DNA of 64,000 bases from Streptococcus cristatus ATCC 51100. Lineage in GTDB: Bacteria; Bacillota; Bacilli; Lactobacillales; Streptococcaceae. Every line of letters starts with the position of its first letter. Within the stretch, counting starts at the first letter, position 1. Under the pieces are notes generated by a model. The model had not been told where the DNA came from. It saw only the letters and a list, made by a program, of their open reading frames with translations, and made no database searches. This document shows, one piece after another, positions 18,959-26,333 of the stretch. The stretch spans positions 1,550,001 through 1,614,000 of the forward strand of contig NZ_CP050133.1 of assembly GCF_011612585.1 (NCBI RefSeq), in the 5' to 3' direction. The translations under genes and the position numbers were made by a program.

Positions 18959-20103
18959 TACAGACCATTTATGGCTTTTTCGTAGTATGAAACAGCCTCT
19001 TTTTCTTTGTCCTTGGATAGGTGACTGTAGATGTCCATGGTCATAGCCAAGGTAGCATGGCCTAACCGGTATTGTAATTCTTTATAGCTGATACCAGCAT
19101 TGAGCAATAAACTAGCGTGAGTATGGCGGAAGGCGTGAAAGGTAAAGCGGGGTATTCTAATTTCTTTGCAGCGCCGATCCAGAGAATCTTGCCTTGTGGC
19201 CATATTCTGATATGCTTTGGTCGGGATAGCAAATACTACAGACGGAACACGCGCCCCATCTTCTACGAATAGTTGCCGCTGCCTATTTTTGTAGAGCTTC
19301 AGCATATTGACTGTTTTCCGGTCAATACTAATCACTCTAACTCCTGCTTTACTTTTAGGCGGGCCTACTAGATCCACCAGCCTATTATAATTCTTTGATA
19401 TGCTGATGGTCGCATTCTCCAAGTCGATATCAGACCACTCCAGAGCCACTGCTTCACCAAAGCGACAGCCAGTCGCAAGCAGTAGGCTATACAGCACATA
19501 ATCAAAATAATGACTGTATTTTTTGAATGCCAGCTTCTCCATATAGCCTAAAAGAGACTTCAAGTCCTCCGGAGCGATAAACTTGATTGCTTTACTCTCA
19601 CGCTTTGGCTTCCTGGGCAGGATAATATCTCTCGCTGGGTTGAATGGTAAGAGCTGCAGTGAAACGCCATATTTTAAGATACGGCTATTTATCGAGTGAA
19701 CCACGCCAAAGTGAACCAAGCGACTTGATAAGTCATTGATGAAACTCTGGATATAACTAGCGGCCAGCTTATCCAGTCTCATCTTTCCAAAAACTGGGAT
19801 TAAGTGGCTATTCACCATTCTTTCTGTCGCTATGAAGGTTTGTGGTTTGACAGTCAGCCGGTAACTTTCCAGCCACAGTTCAGCCAATTCTTGATAATTC
19901 TTCACCCGCACAGTTTTATGAACCGTTGACCCGTTCGCTTTAAAGTCAAGCTGCGCGTGCTGAGCTTTGCTCTTGACCTCTTTTCTTGTTCGTCCAGTGA
20001 TACTGGTCTTTACTTTCTTCCCTGTTACCTGATCCACTCCCAGATAGACACTTGCGCGGTACACGTTGCTACCGTCTTTCTTTTTGACTTCTGTTATTTT
20101 CAT
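18958..20103 (-). CDS. int: Tyrosine site-specific recombinase (island integrase)
   Basis: The integrase catalyses integration and, with a helper, excision at the 32-nt att core. The 381-residue protein has an N-terminal arm-binding domain (VYRASVYLGVDQ...), a SAM-like core-binding domain (about 70-155) and the catalytic domain. The visible active-site set is Arg214 (TGCRFGEA), His323 and Arg326 (FHAFRHTHAS), His349 (LGHA) and the nucleophile Tyr359 (MDIYSHL). The ATG at 20103 (MKITEVKKKDG) is preceded by GGAAAGG at proper spacing and is preferred over the one at 20118. It is transcribed toward attL, as is usual. Confidence 0.95.
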   Translation of the reverse strand: MKITEVKKKDGSNVYRASVYLGVDQVTGKKVKTSITGRTRKEVKSKAQHAQLDFKANGSTVHKTVRVKNYQELAELWLESYRLTVKPQTFIATERMVNSHLIPVFGKMRLDKLAASYIQSFINDLSSRLVHFGVVHSINSRILKYGVSLQLLPFNPARDIILPRKPKRESKAIKFIAPEDLKSLLGYMEKLAFKKYSHYFDYVLYSLLLATGCRFGEAVALEWSDIDLENATISISKNYNRLVDLVGPPKSKAGVRVISIDRKTVNMLKLYKNRQRQLFVEDGARVPSVVFAIPTKAYQNMATRQDSLDRRCKEIRIPRFTFHAFRHTHASLLLNAGISYKELQYRLGHATLAMTMDIYSHLSKDKEKEAVSYYEKAINGL

Positions 20104-20119
20104 GATATACCTTTCCATC

Positions 20120-20141
20120 AGCAGGCAAGCTGTTATTAAAA
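20120..20141 (+). repeat. 22-nt direct repeat, copy 1 (upstream of int)
   Basis: AGCAGGCAAGCTGTTATTAA and two further A are repeated exactly at 24480-24501. In both places a related but decaying stretch follows (TTTTAG, then an AT-rich run, then a CTAGGA motif). Copy 1 lies just ahead of the integrase translation start. Copy 2 lies in the spacer after the rha-like gene. The function is unknown. Confidence 0.6.
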
Positions 20142-20225
20142 AGATTTTAGATTGAATTAGGTTTATATCATGCTAGGAGGCACGAGAGGTTCTCTATTGC
20201 ATTTGTTTTCAGAGGTTAGATTAGC

Positions 20226-21692
20226 TTATTCATTATAACCAATTCCCCAATAGGGAATATACTGCATATTCTTTTTGCCAGCATTTTCGTCATAAATTTT
20301 TATTTTATTATTTTCTAATGCAAGAGCAATGAGTTTGGATGCGACGGATGATTGTTTATTTGTCAATCCAAATCTTTCTCTAAGTGTGCTATTGGTCATA
20401 TAATCATCTTCAATGTAGAGTATAGCGGAATGGTAATAAATAGCATTTATTTTTTCTCTGTTACCCATTTCCTGGATTGTTCGTCGTTGATGTAAAGTAA
20501 CAACAGTATAATTATCTTTTGAAGCGATATCGGGAGCAGGTAAGTGATTTAATTCAAGGGTCAATATAATCTTGTCTATACCGCTACCACGCGATTCTAC
20601 CAAATGCATCTTTCGAAATAGATTAGCTAAATCTTCATTTCGAGAGTATGGAGGCATGTCAAGTAATCTTTCTGGACGATTAAGAGGGGAACCAGGATTT
20701 GTAAATACTACTCTATTATCAAAGATTTCAATTGTTGGCGAGCTCCCTTTTACAGAAAAATCCTGATGCACTATTTGATTTGCAACAATCTCACGTATAA
20801 CAAGGGGGGGATAATCTGTATCAGAGGTTATTTGTCCATTTTCTTTTAATGTCTCAGGTTTTCTAGGTAAATGACTATTGATAAATTTTAGCAAACCGTT
20901 AAAACCAACAGCAGCTCCTTTACTTGCTGTATTATCGGCTACTGCACTAAGTTTATTGTTGCCGTCATACCTGATTACTCGTAAAGCATGCGATGAAAGA
21001 TTTTCAAAATTTCTAAGATTTTTTGCGAAAGTAAATGCTCCCATATTGGTCAAATTAAAAGTTTTCCCAGAAGGTTCTACAATACCATCGTTTATCATAT
21101 GAGTAATAATTTCTTCGTCAGTCGAACCAACAAAATGGCCTAACATTTTCAAATAAGAATTAACATCAAGCAATTCTTTGATCTCATCAAATGTACATGC
21201 AGTTTTTGCATATTCTTTTTCAAATGATCGTGCCTCAAAGGATTTCCATAACTCTCTTTCTTTTTCAGGATAATCCTTTAAATTTTTTAAAGATGATCCG
21301 CTTCTGATATATCGTTCACCTCTAAAAGCAACAGGTCTACCAGCATTCATATGGATAACTAGAACGACAACATGATTTTGGTCAATATCATATTCTTCAA
21401 ACCGAATTGTAATGCGAGGGTCAAGCATTCTTTCTAACCAAGTAATAAATGGTTCTCCACCATGTTTTTCAGTTTTTGGGTAGAACTTTGTGCCTATAAT
21501 TTCTTTTGAGATATCATCAATCCCCCAAATTAGGTACGAAAATTGTCGGTTTAGAGTTGCTGACGAGTTAGCTAAAGCTGATATATATTTACCTATACGC
21601 TCATGATCTTTATTATTCACTTTGTATTCAATAATTTCATCTTCATTTTTAGTCAATAATTTTAATAATTTCTCTGAATCTCTATTTTCCAT
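20226..21692 (-). CDS. AlbA_2 (Schlafen-like) / GHKL ATPase protein with C-terminal winged helix
   Basis: This 488-residue protein has three parts. An AlbA_2/Schlafen-type domain (about 15-140) contains EIIEYKVN and the YIRSGSS turn. A GHKL-type ATPase half has an N-box-like REIVANQIVHQDFS (300-313) and a G-box-like SRNEDLANLFRKMHLVESRGSGIDKI (350-375). A short winged-helix end (about 410-470) follows. Proteins of this build are annotated as transcriptional regulators or ATP-binding proteins and are frequent in defence islands; the activity is not known. It is AT-rich compared with neighbours and sits in the integrase-repressor interval, where satellites carry cargo. Its ribosome binding site region is a copy of a 20-nt direct repeat. 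Confidence 0.75.
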   Translation of the reverse strand: MENRDSEKLLKLLTKNEDEIIEYKVNNKDHERIGKYISALANSSATLNRQFSYLIWGIDDISKEIIGTKFYPKTEKHGGEPFITWLERMLDPRITIRFEEYDIDQNHVVVLVIHMNAGRPVAFRGERYIRSGSSLKNLKDYPEKERELWKSFEARSFEKEYAKTACTFDEIKELLDVNSYLKMLGHFVGSTDEEIITHMINDGIVEPSGKTFNLTNMGAFTFAKNLRNFENLSSHALRVIRYDGNNKLSAVADNTASKGAAVGFNGLLKFINSHLPRKPETLKENGQITSDTDYPPLVIREIVANQIVHQDFSVKGSSPTIEIFDNRVVFTNPGSPLNRPERLLDMPPYSRNEDLANLFRKMHLVESRGSGIDKIILTLELNHLPAPDIASKDNYTVVTLHQRRTIQEMGNREKINAIYYHSAILYIEDDYMTNSTLRERFGLTNKQSSVASKLIALALENNKIKIYDENAGKKNMQYIPYWGIGYNE

Positions 21693-21696
21693 AATT

Positions 21697-21771
21697 TTTA
21701 TTTTCCAAGTAAATTCTAAACAGGCTAGAAAGATTGTTAAATCAACGTTTCTTTATTTTCCAAGTAAATTC
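21697..21771. repeat. 20-nt direct repeat pair upstream of the AlbA_2 gene
   Basis: TTTATTTTCCAAGTAAATTC occurs at 21697-21716 and 21752-21771, with a 55-nt period. The proximal copy supplies the weak GGAAAA in front of the AlbA_2 gene. This may be a duplication scar from cargo insertion or paired operator sites. The remaining 21772-21962 stretch has no gene or motif that I can support. Confidence 0.6.
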
Positions 21772-21962
21772 CACGCGCCCCTAAGTTGAGTTCACAAATT
21801 TTTATGTTAACAAAATTGGTAGGTATATCTTAATATGGCGTTGAACTCCGAGCGAACGCCGAGAAAGCACGCGCATTGGCGATAAAATCGGCACTTTCGG
21901 CAGCCCTAAAAGAGTAAAAGGTTGATATTTTGAAAGTACTAAAAAAGGTTTTGTGGGATGCG

Positions 21963-22781
21963 TTATTTTATTTCAATCAGCTTTTGATAAACTTTTTCAG
22001 TTAGAGCCGTTTGCTGGCTAGCTGTTAGATGGCGGGAGGTACGGATAACAGTAGTCCCGTAAACGTAGTGAGAACCTGAATTTAAGATCCCGTTGCCATC
22101 AAATGCTGATAAGTAGGTGTTACGCTTTTCAGCTTCCTCTTTGGTCTTATAGACTTCCACGTTACCGCCACCGTCTGTTCCTTTGCCCACAATATCCGAG
22201 CCGTCCACTGCTTCCGTGACTTGACTATCAACAAAATAGACTGAAGCGGTATAGCCGCCCTGCTTGTTCAAGCTTCCATTAGGATCATTAGCTTCCGTTA
22301 CTGATTGAACGCCTGTAATTGTATCAATTTCTTTTAGCCGTGTTTCTACAAACTCGCTTGATGGGTTGGTGATCTGCTGAAGCTGGGTCACACTCTTTTG
22401 ATAGCCGGCCATCTTGTCGGTCAGTTCTTTCTGAGTATTTGAGTGGTCCACAGGCTGGGCTAGTTCTTCAGCCTGTTTTTCAATATCTGCCGTATTACTT
22501 CCCATTTTCGGAACTTTGCGAATCGCTTTTTTTGTATCGGCTACAGTTGTTTTCAACTCCTCTAAAGTCGCCGCTTCCAATGGTTCAGCATTTTCTTTTA
22601 CCAGTTTTTCAGCGTCTGACACCAACTTTTCAATCTCCTTGTTTTCGTCATCGAGTACTGCCGCTGCTTTTTCAAATCTGCTTACGGCTACTTGATGTGG
22701 AGCGTAGGAAAGAAAATAATATCCCGCCCCTGCTAATCCGATGGCGAGAGTTGCGACAGTTGCAATGAGGGCTTTTTTCAT
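21963..22781 (-). CDS. Membrane-anchored coiled-coil protein of unknown function
   Basis: The 272-residue product starts with a Lys-containing N-terminus and a hydrophobic segment (about residues 4-26) that ends YYFLSYAPHQ, without a lipobox. It is thus an uncleaved anchor with the rest outside the cell. Residues 30-160 are helical and charged (Glu/Lys heptads), resembling EbhA-like annotations. The last third looks globular (VQSVTEANDPNGSLNKQGGY, VEVYKTKEEAEKRNTYLSAFDG). Comparable genes in streptococcal temperate phages sit at the same place, between int and the repressor, where superinfection-exclusion genes occur. Such a role here is inference. Confidence 0.65.
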   Translation of the reverse strand: MKKALIATVATLAIGLAGAGYYFLSYAPHQVAVSRFEKAAAVLDDENKEIEKLVSDAEKLVKENAEPLEAATLEELKTTVADTKKAIRKVPKMGSNTADIEKQAEELAQPVDHSNTQKELTDKMAGYQKSVTQLQQITNPSSEFVETRLKEIDTITGVQSVTEANDPNGSLNKQGGYTASVYFVDSQVTEAVDGSDIVGKGTDGGGNVEVYKTKEEAEKRNTYLSAFDGNGILNSGSHYVYGTTVIRTSRHLTASQQTALTEKVYQKLIEIK

Positions 22782-22827
22782 TGTGTTTTTCTCCTTTGGT
22801 GTGTTTTATGCAGTTGTGGCGCGTGGG

Positions 22828-23406
22828 TTAGAAAGTAGGAGATAAAAGAGTACCTAAATGAATTGTTTCCTCCAAGGAACTAGGTTCGATATCAAAAGTA
22901 CTTTGAATATACTCACGAACAATTTCTGCGAAATCATTTTGAAACTGTATTGGCCAGTTGAATATTGTGTCACTAACTCCATCATTATCTTTGGAAATTT
23001 TAAATTGTATATTTGAGCACTTGAAAAAGTTTCGAGTGTTGACAAAACAACTTCCTTGATATTCAATGGTCAACTTTTTTCCTAAATGAAAAATGTTGAT
23101 TATTAAAAAAACAGGCTCCTCCCAACCTTCAAAAGCAAATTGCATTTCTTCTGCTAACTCAGATAAGGAGTCGTAATTATCAAATCCCGCTTTCATAGAA
23201 ATTTCGAACGGAATATAATCGAAAAAATCAGCAGGAGATACCATTAGGTAGTTACATAACTTGTCAACGGTCGAGATATTTATTTTATCGGTTTTATTGT
23301 TTGAAATCTTTGATATTGTTGAGCGTGCAATCCCTGTATCATTGAATAATTGTGTAGCGGTTATTCCTCTATCTATCATTAATTTAGCAAGATTATTTCT
23401 AAGCAT
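22828..23406 (-). CDS. CI-like repressor, XRE helix-turn-helix
   Basis: The 192-residue protein has an N-terminal XRE helix-turn-helix (MLRNNLAKLMIDRGITATQLFNDTGIARSTISKISNNKTDKI, about 1-45). A C-terminal domain of about 130 residues shows no LexA/CI Ser-Lys autoprotease motif that I can see, so induction probably occurs by another route such as an antirepressor. It is transcribed divergently from the Cro-like gene across a 163-bp operator region. Its own promoter overlaps a TTAGC/GCTAA palindrome, indicating autoregulation. Confidence 0.85.
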   Translation of the reverse strand: MLRNNLAKLMIDRGITATQLFNDTGIARSTISKISNNKTDKINISTVDKLCNYLMVSPADFFDYIPFEISMKAGFDNYDSLSELAEEMQFAFEGWEEPVFLIINIFHLGKKLTIEYQGSCFVNTRNFFKCSNIQFKISKDNDGVSDTIFNWPIQFQNDFAEIVREYIQSTFDIEPSSLEETIHLGTLLSPTF

Positions 23407-23427
23407 ATTTCTTTCCTCCTTGAAAAT

Positions 23428-23456
23428 ATTTTAGCTTATACGCTAAATTTTTTCAA
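23428..23456 (-). promoter_or_regulatory. Repressor promoter with embedded operator O1
   Basis: Minus strand TTGAAA (23451-23456), a 17-nt spacer, then TAAAAT (23428-23433). The palindrome TTAGCTTATACGCTAA (23431-23446) covers the -10 and most of the spacer, so occupancy would block this promoter. Confidence 0.75.
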
Positions 23457-23474
23457 GTTTTTTTGTTATTTTAC

Positions 23475-23502
23475 TTGACACGATAAAAATATAGTGTATA
23501 AT
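23475..23502 (+). promoter_or_regulatory. Early rightward promoter (Cro side)
   Basis: Consensus TTGACA (23475-23480), a 16-nt spacer, then TATAAT (23497-23502), followed 14 nt later by operator O2. It drives the Cro-like, Rha-like and replication genes. Confidence 0.85.
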
Positions 23503-23515
23503 AAGAGACATAATT

Positions 23516-23525
23516 TTAGCGCTAA
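23516..23525. promoter_or_regulatory. Operator O2, TTAGCGCTAA
   Basis: A perfect 10-bp palindrome with the same half-sites (TTAGC/GCTAA) as O1 but no spacer, directly downstream of the early promoter. AGCGCTAAC recurs at 24564-24572, possibly a third site. Confidence 0.6.
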
Positions 23526-23569
23526 CGCTTCAATTTTTCCAAAAAGAAACAAAAAGGAGGGCTAAAGAC

Positions 23570-23767
23570 ATGCAAAATAATTTTCGGGTTCTTTTGGCAA
23601 AGCAACGAAAAAAAGTTTCAGACGTCTATAAGGCTACAGGTATTTCAAAAAGCACACTCACAGCTTTATACTACGAGCGTACCAAAAACCCTGAAGCAGA
23701 AACTTTGCTGAAAATCGCTGATTATCTGGGCGTAACCTTAGATGAGCTACTGACACCAGAAGAATAG
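23570..23767 (+). CDS. Cro-like XRE regulator
   Basis: The 65-residue protein is almost entirely a helix-turn-helix domain: NNFRVLLAKQRKKVSDVYKA then TGISKSTLTALYYERTKNP, and DYLGVTLDELLTPEE at the end. It is first in the rightward operon, preceded by AAAAAGGAGG and 12 bp before the Rha-like gene. By position it is the counterpart of the CI-like repressor in the lysogeny-type switch. Confidence 0.88.
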   Translation: MQNNFRVLLAKQRKKVSDVYKATGISKSTLTALYYERTKNPEAETLLKIADYLGVTLDELLTPEE

Positions 23768-23779
23768 AAAGGAGTCCCA

Positions 23780-24409
23780 ATGAACCTAGTCTACATGGAC
23801 GGCAAGAAAGAGCCGTATACCACAAGCGAGATCATCGCTGAATGTGCTGAGGTTACTCATCACACAATACAAGAGCTTTTAAGAAAGCATAAAGCTGATT
23901 TTGAAAGCTATGGAATTATCGCATTTAAAATGCGTAAATTAGACGGCAGAGGACGACCAATGAAAATCTATCGCCTGAACGAACAACAGGCAACCTTGCT
24001 GATCACTTACCTAAAAAATACCGAACCCGTTAGAGCTTTTAAGAAAGCTCTAGTCAAAGCATTCTTTGAAATGCGGGATGAGCTAACTCAGTTTAAGCTG
24101 CAGCGTGCTTTAGAAAAGCCAAAGCGTAAGACTTTGCATGACAGCATAGAAAGCTGGAGAGAGGCTCCAAAGCACCCGCATAGCACCATTACAAATCTTT
24201 TGCTAAAGGGCACTAGCGGCATGAATAAAAAGCAACTGATGGCAGCGCGTGGTGGTCTGACAGGTATCGATAGCTTGACCAGTACCGAGCTTGTCAGATA
24301 CCAAGCCTTGGAAGATATGGCTATCGCTATGATTAACCTGGGTATGACCTATCAGGATATTAAGTCCATGATCTTCAGACCAAAAGAAAACGCACCACAA
24401 GGCGCGTGA
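23780..24409 (+). CDS. Rha-type phage regulatory protein
   Basis: The 209-residue protein fits the pRha/Rha phage regulatory family. It has an N-terminal domain with TTSEIIAECAEVTHHTIQEL, a KLDGRGRPMKIYRLNEQQATLLITYL segment and AFKKALVKAFFEMRDEL, followed by a basic C-terminal half. Rha-type proteins act in phage lytic decision or as antirepressors. Since the island repressor lacks a visible self-cleavage site, an antirepressor job is plausible, but it is inference. The gene follows the Cro-like gene by 12 bp, with GAAAGGAGTCCC as ribosome binding site. Confidence 0.75.
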   Translation: MNLVYMDGKKEPYTTSEIIAECAEVTHHTIQELLRKHKADFESYGIIAFKMRKLDGRGRPMKIYRLNEQQATLLITYLKNTEPVRAFKKALVKAFFEMRDELTQFKLQRALEKPKRKTLHDSIESWREAPKHPHSTITNLLLKGTSGMNKKQLMAARGGLTGIDSLTSTELVRYQALEDMAIAMINLGMTYQDIKSMIFRPKENAPQGA

Positions 24410-24427
24410 GAGCAACAAAAAAGGCTT

Positions 24428-24454
24428 ACCGAGACCAATCAGCAAAGCCTTTCG
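24428..24454 (+). terminator. Possible attenuating hairpin after the Rha-like gene
   Basis: AAAGGCTT and AAAGCCTTT can pair across a 16-nt loop about 20 bp after the stop, but only a weak T-run follows. The 24455-24730 stretch contains the second 22-nt repeat (24480-24501), the AGCGCTAAC operator-like motif (24564-24572) and otherwise no gene. Confidence 0.35.
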
Positions 24455-24479
24455 CACTATCACTAAAACATAATAAACA

Positions 24480-24501
24480 AGCAGGCAAGCTGTTATTAAA
24501 A
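24480..24501 (+). repeat. 22-nt direct repeat, copy 2
   Basis: Exact copy of 20120-20141, here in the untranslated spacer before the early small-gene operon. The following 40 bp also resemble the region after copy 1, with substitutions and small gaps. Confidence 0.6.
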
Positions 24502-24730
24502 GGGTTTTAGTAAAGATTTATACTTAGATTATAGCATATCTAGGACACTTTGACCATACGGAGAGCGCTAACTCTTAAAACTGGTACTTTCTCACGCTTT
24601 CAAACTTTGGCGACTCTGGGCGTGGGAATTAACTAGTATAGTAAAAGGCAAGAAAGACATTAAAAAGCTGTCGAAACAGGAACAAGCCTATCAAGGCAAT
24701 TACACAAACACAGAAAAAGGAGTAAACACC

Positions 24731-25220
24731 ATGGCAGAAACATCATACGAGAATTTAACTAGACGTATAGACAGAATTAGCGCAGAAATGCAAGAAATTA
24801 GCGAAAAAAAACGGCCTAAGAAGACTTTCTCTATTGGCAAATCAGACAAAGTCCATCAAAGAAGATTTGTCCCGTTTACTTTGGATTGAATTTCCAGAAT
24901 TGAATGAAAGTCATAAAATCGAGGCAGTCTCTAAAAGCACTACGGGAATGTTTTTCCACCCTGGTATTTTTGAAATGGATGCTATGCGACAGGCCTTTTT
25001 CAAAAGACAAGCCAAAACATTCTTCTTGACAGAGGCAGAACAACAATCTTATATCACTTATACAGAGAATCTATATCTAGAATCAACTAAAACTCTCAAA
25101 GAAATCATAAAAGATACTGACCAAAATTTACCCAATTCTAGTTATCAAGAAAAACGGGTTCGAAATATCGAACTATTTACAGCAGCTATCAGTAGCAATG
25201 TACAACACGAGGAGTTATAA
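24731..25220 (+). pseudogene. Island early gene split by a +1 frameshift at an A8 run
   Basis: ATG 24731 has an excellent ribosome binding site (AAAAAGGAG, 8-nt spacing) and opens a 52-codon frame that ends at 24889. The rest of the interval is open to 25220 in another frame, which has only a TTG start (24834) and no Shine-Dalgarno. Removing one A from the run of eight at 24804-24811 joins them into one protein of about 160 residues. Its helical N-terminus has RRIDRISAEMQEIS, and SLLANQTKSIKEDLSRLLW follows the junction. I do not recognise the family. It could be a recent inactivation, an A-run phase switch, polymerase slippage, or a sequencing error. Confidence 0.65.
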
Positions 25221-25223
25221 AAA

Positions 25224-25394
25224 ATGAGCGAACTACTAGGCGCAATTTTAACACTACTACTTTTCTTTCTAGCTGGCGTATGTGCTGAGCTGTTTCACTC
25301 CTGGGCTATTGCTTACAGACGCCGAGGGTATATCACCAAACGGCAACTCAGAAAGATGGAAAAATGGCTTGAAACAATGGAGGGCAGAGGATGA
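25224..25394 (+). CDS. Small single-span membrane protein
   Basis: A 56-residue frame starts at ATG 25224. Residues 4-21 (LLGAILTLLLFFLAGVCA) form one membrane helix, followed by a basic cytoplasmic-type tail (YRRRGYITKRQLRKMEKWLE). The preceding gene ends GAGGAGTTATAA, which provides the ribosome binding site. The stop overlaps the next start in ATGA. Family unknown. The overlap chain and good RBS support it as real. Confidence 0.7.
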   Translation: MSELLGAILTLLLFFLAGVCAELFHSWAIAYRRRGYITKRQLRKMEKWLETMEGRG

Positions 25395-25606
25395 CAAATA
25401 AAACAAATGATATTCTAGTCGACTATGAAGGGCTTTGCGGACAGTTAAAGGACATTCTAGAGGTCTTAGAGTTAGCTAGTGCAGAGGAGGGGCAGAGAAC
25501 TTTTCCCCTACTCCACACAGCTAACCACGCTCTAAAACAACTTATTTCAGAACATGACGCTCTAGCCGAGACATACCGGAAGGAGGGCAGCCATGACCGA
25601 ACTTGA
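25391..25606 (+). CDS. Small acidic island protein, unknown
   Basis: The 71-residue, Leu/Glu-rich helical product (DYEGLCGQLKDILEVLELAS...) has one Cys and no membrane segment. It starts in a 4-nt ATGA overlap with the previous gene and overlaps the next by 14 nt. The GGAGGGCAGAGG preceding it is a strong ribosome binding site. Not recognised. Confidence 0.65.
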   Translation: MTNKTNDILVDYEGLCGQLKDILEVLELASAEEGQRTFPLLHTANHALKQLISEHDALAETYRKEGSHDRT

Positions 25607-25925
25607 AGAAAGAATTTTAAGACTGATACCCGTAGGGGCAGACGAGCCACGCGCAGGGCGGGATATAGCCAATGTGCTAGGGCTAGAGATGAGAGCCTTA
25701 CGAGATCATATTCTCCGGCTTATCGTTCGCTATGGTATTCCCATTGTGGCCAAACGTGGGGCAAGTAACGGCTACTACATCCCTGCTAATGATACCGAAC
25801 GCTTAGCAGGCATCAGAGAGCTAAAGGCTCAGTACGACACAGAGGGAAAGCGTCTAGATGTGCTAATTAAAGCTGATTTAGAAAGCTATAAAGAGCTGCT
25901 GAAGGGAGCTGATCAGAATGTTTAG
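25593..25925 (+). CDS. Winged-helix DNA-binding protein
   Basis: The 110-residue protein has a helix-turn-helix/winged-helix pattern. It runs LEERILRLIPVGADEPRAGRDIANVLGLEMRALRDHILRLIVRYGIPIVAKRGASNGYYIPAN over residues 3-67, like phage and plasmid regulators and replication-linked wHTH proteins. A charged C-terminal helix follows. It overlaps both neighbours by 8-14 nt and has GGAGGGCAGCC as ribosome binding site. It is part of the early block leading to the primase. Confidence 0.75.
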   Translation: MTELEERILRLIPVGADEPRAGRDIANVLGLEMRALRDHILRLIVRYGIPIVAKRGASNGYYIPANDTERLAGIRELKAQYDTEGKRLDVLIKADLESYKELLKGADQNV

Positions 25926-26199
25926 TCTCAGCAAAGAAAGTGAATATGAGCTAACTCAGGGCGTTCTGGAGCTTGTGGAGAACTATCTAGAAGCGCGTGA
26001 GAAGAGCAAACCACGCTTGACGGGGTTAATTTCAGCCCAGCAAGCCATGGACGAACTGGATATAAAATATAAGACACTACAACGGTGGGAAAAGGCGGGA
26101 CTAAGACGATACAAGCCACCGTTAGAGGACGCTAGAAAAGTGTATTACAGGGTTAGCGAACTTTTAAAATTTTTGGGGGTGGAAAATGGCAAGGTATAA
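25918..26199 (+). CDS. MerR/excisionase-type helix-turn-helix protein
   Basis: The 93-residue product has a C-terminal HTH_17-like domain (ISAQQAMDELDIKYKTLQRWEKAGLRRYKPP then YYRVSELLKFLG, about 38-88) preceded by a charged helix. This fold is shared by excisionases and SaPI/PICI regulators of the AlpA/Stl group, so it is the best candidate in the island for an excision helper. It overlaps the preceding gene by 8 nt and the next by 14 nt. Confidence 0.75.
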   Translation: MFSLSKESEYELTQGVLELVENYLEAREKSKPRLTGLISAQQAMDELDIKYKTLQRWEKAGLRRYKPPLEDARKVYYRVSELLKFLGVENGKV

Positions 26200-26332
26200 C
26201 GTACACCCCGCACAAGGTGGCGGCAAATATCATGATATGAAAATCTATAAGGATCGGCAGCCTAAACCTCTTACACACGAGGAACAAAAACGCTTAAAAC
26301 GCCTGAAAAAGAAACGGAGAAAGGGGCGATAG
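26186..26332 (+). CDS. Very small basic protein
   Basis: A 48-residue frame starts at ATG 26186 with GGGGGTGGAAA upstream. The product is glycine-rich in the middle (AQGGGKYH) and ends in a strongly basic tail (KRLKRLKKKRRKGR), suggesting nucleic-acid binding. It ends one base before the primase start. No family is recognised. The tight packing supports it. Confidence 0.6.
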   Translation: MARYNVHPAQGGGKYHDMKIYKDRQPKPLTHEEQKRLKRLKKKRRKGR

Positions 26333-26333
26333 G

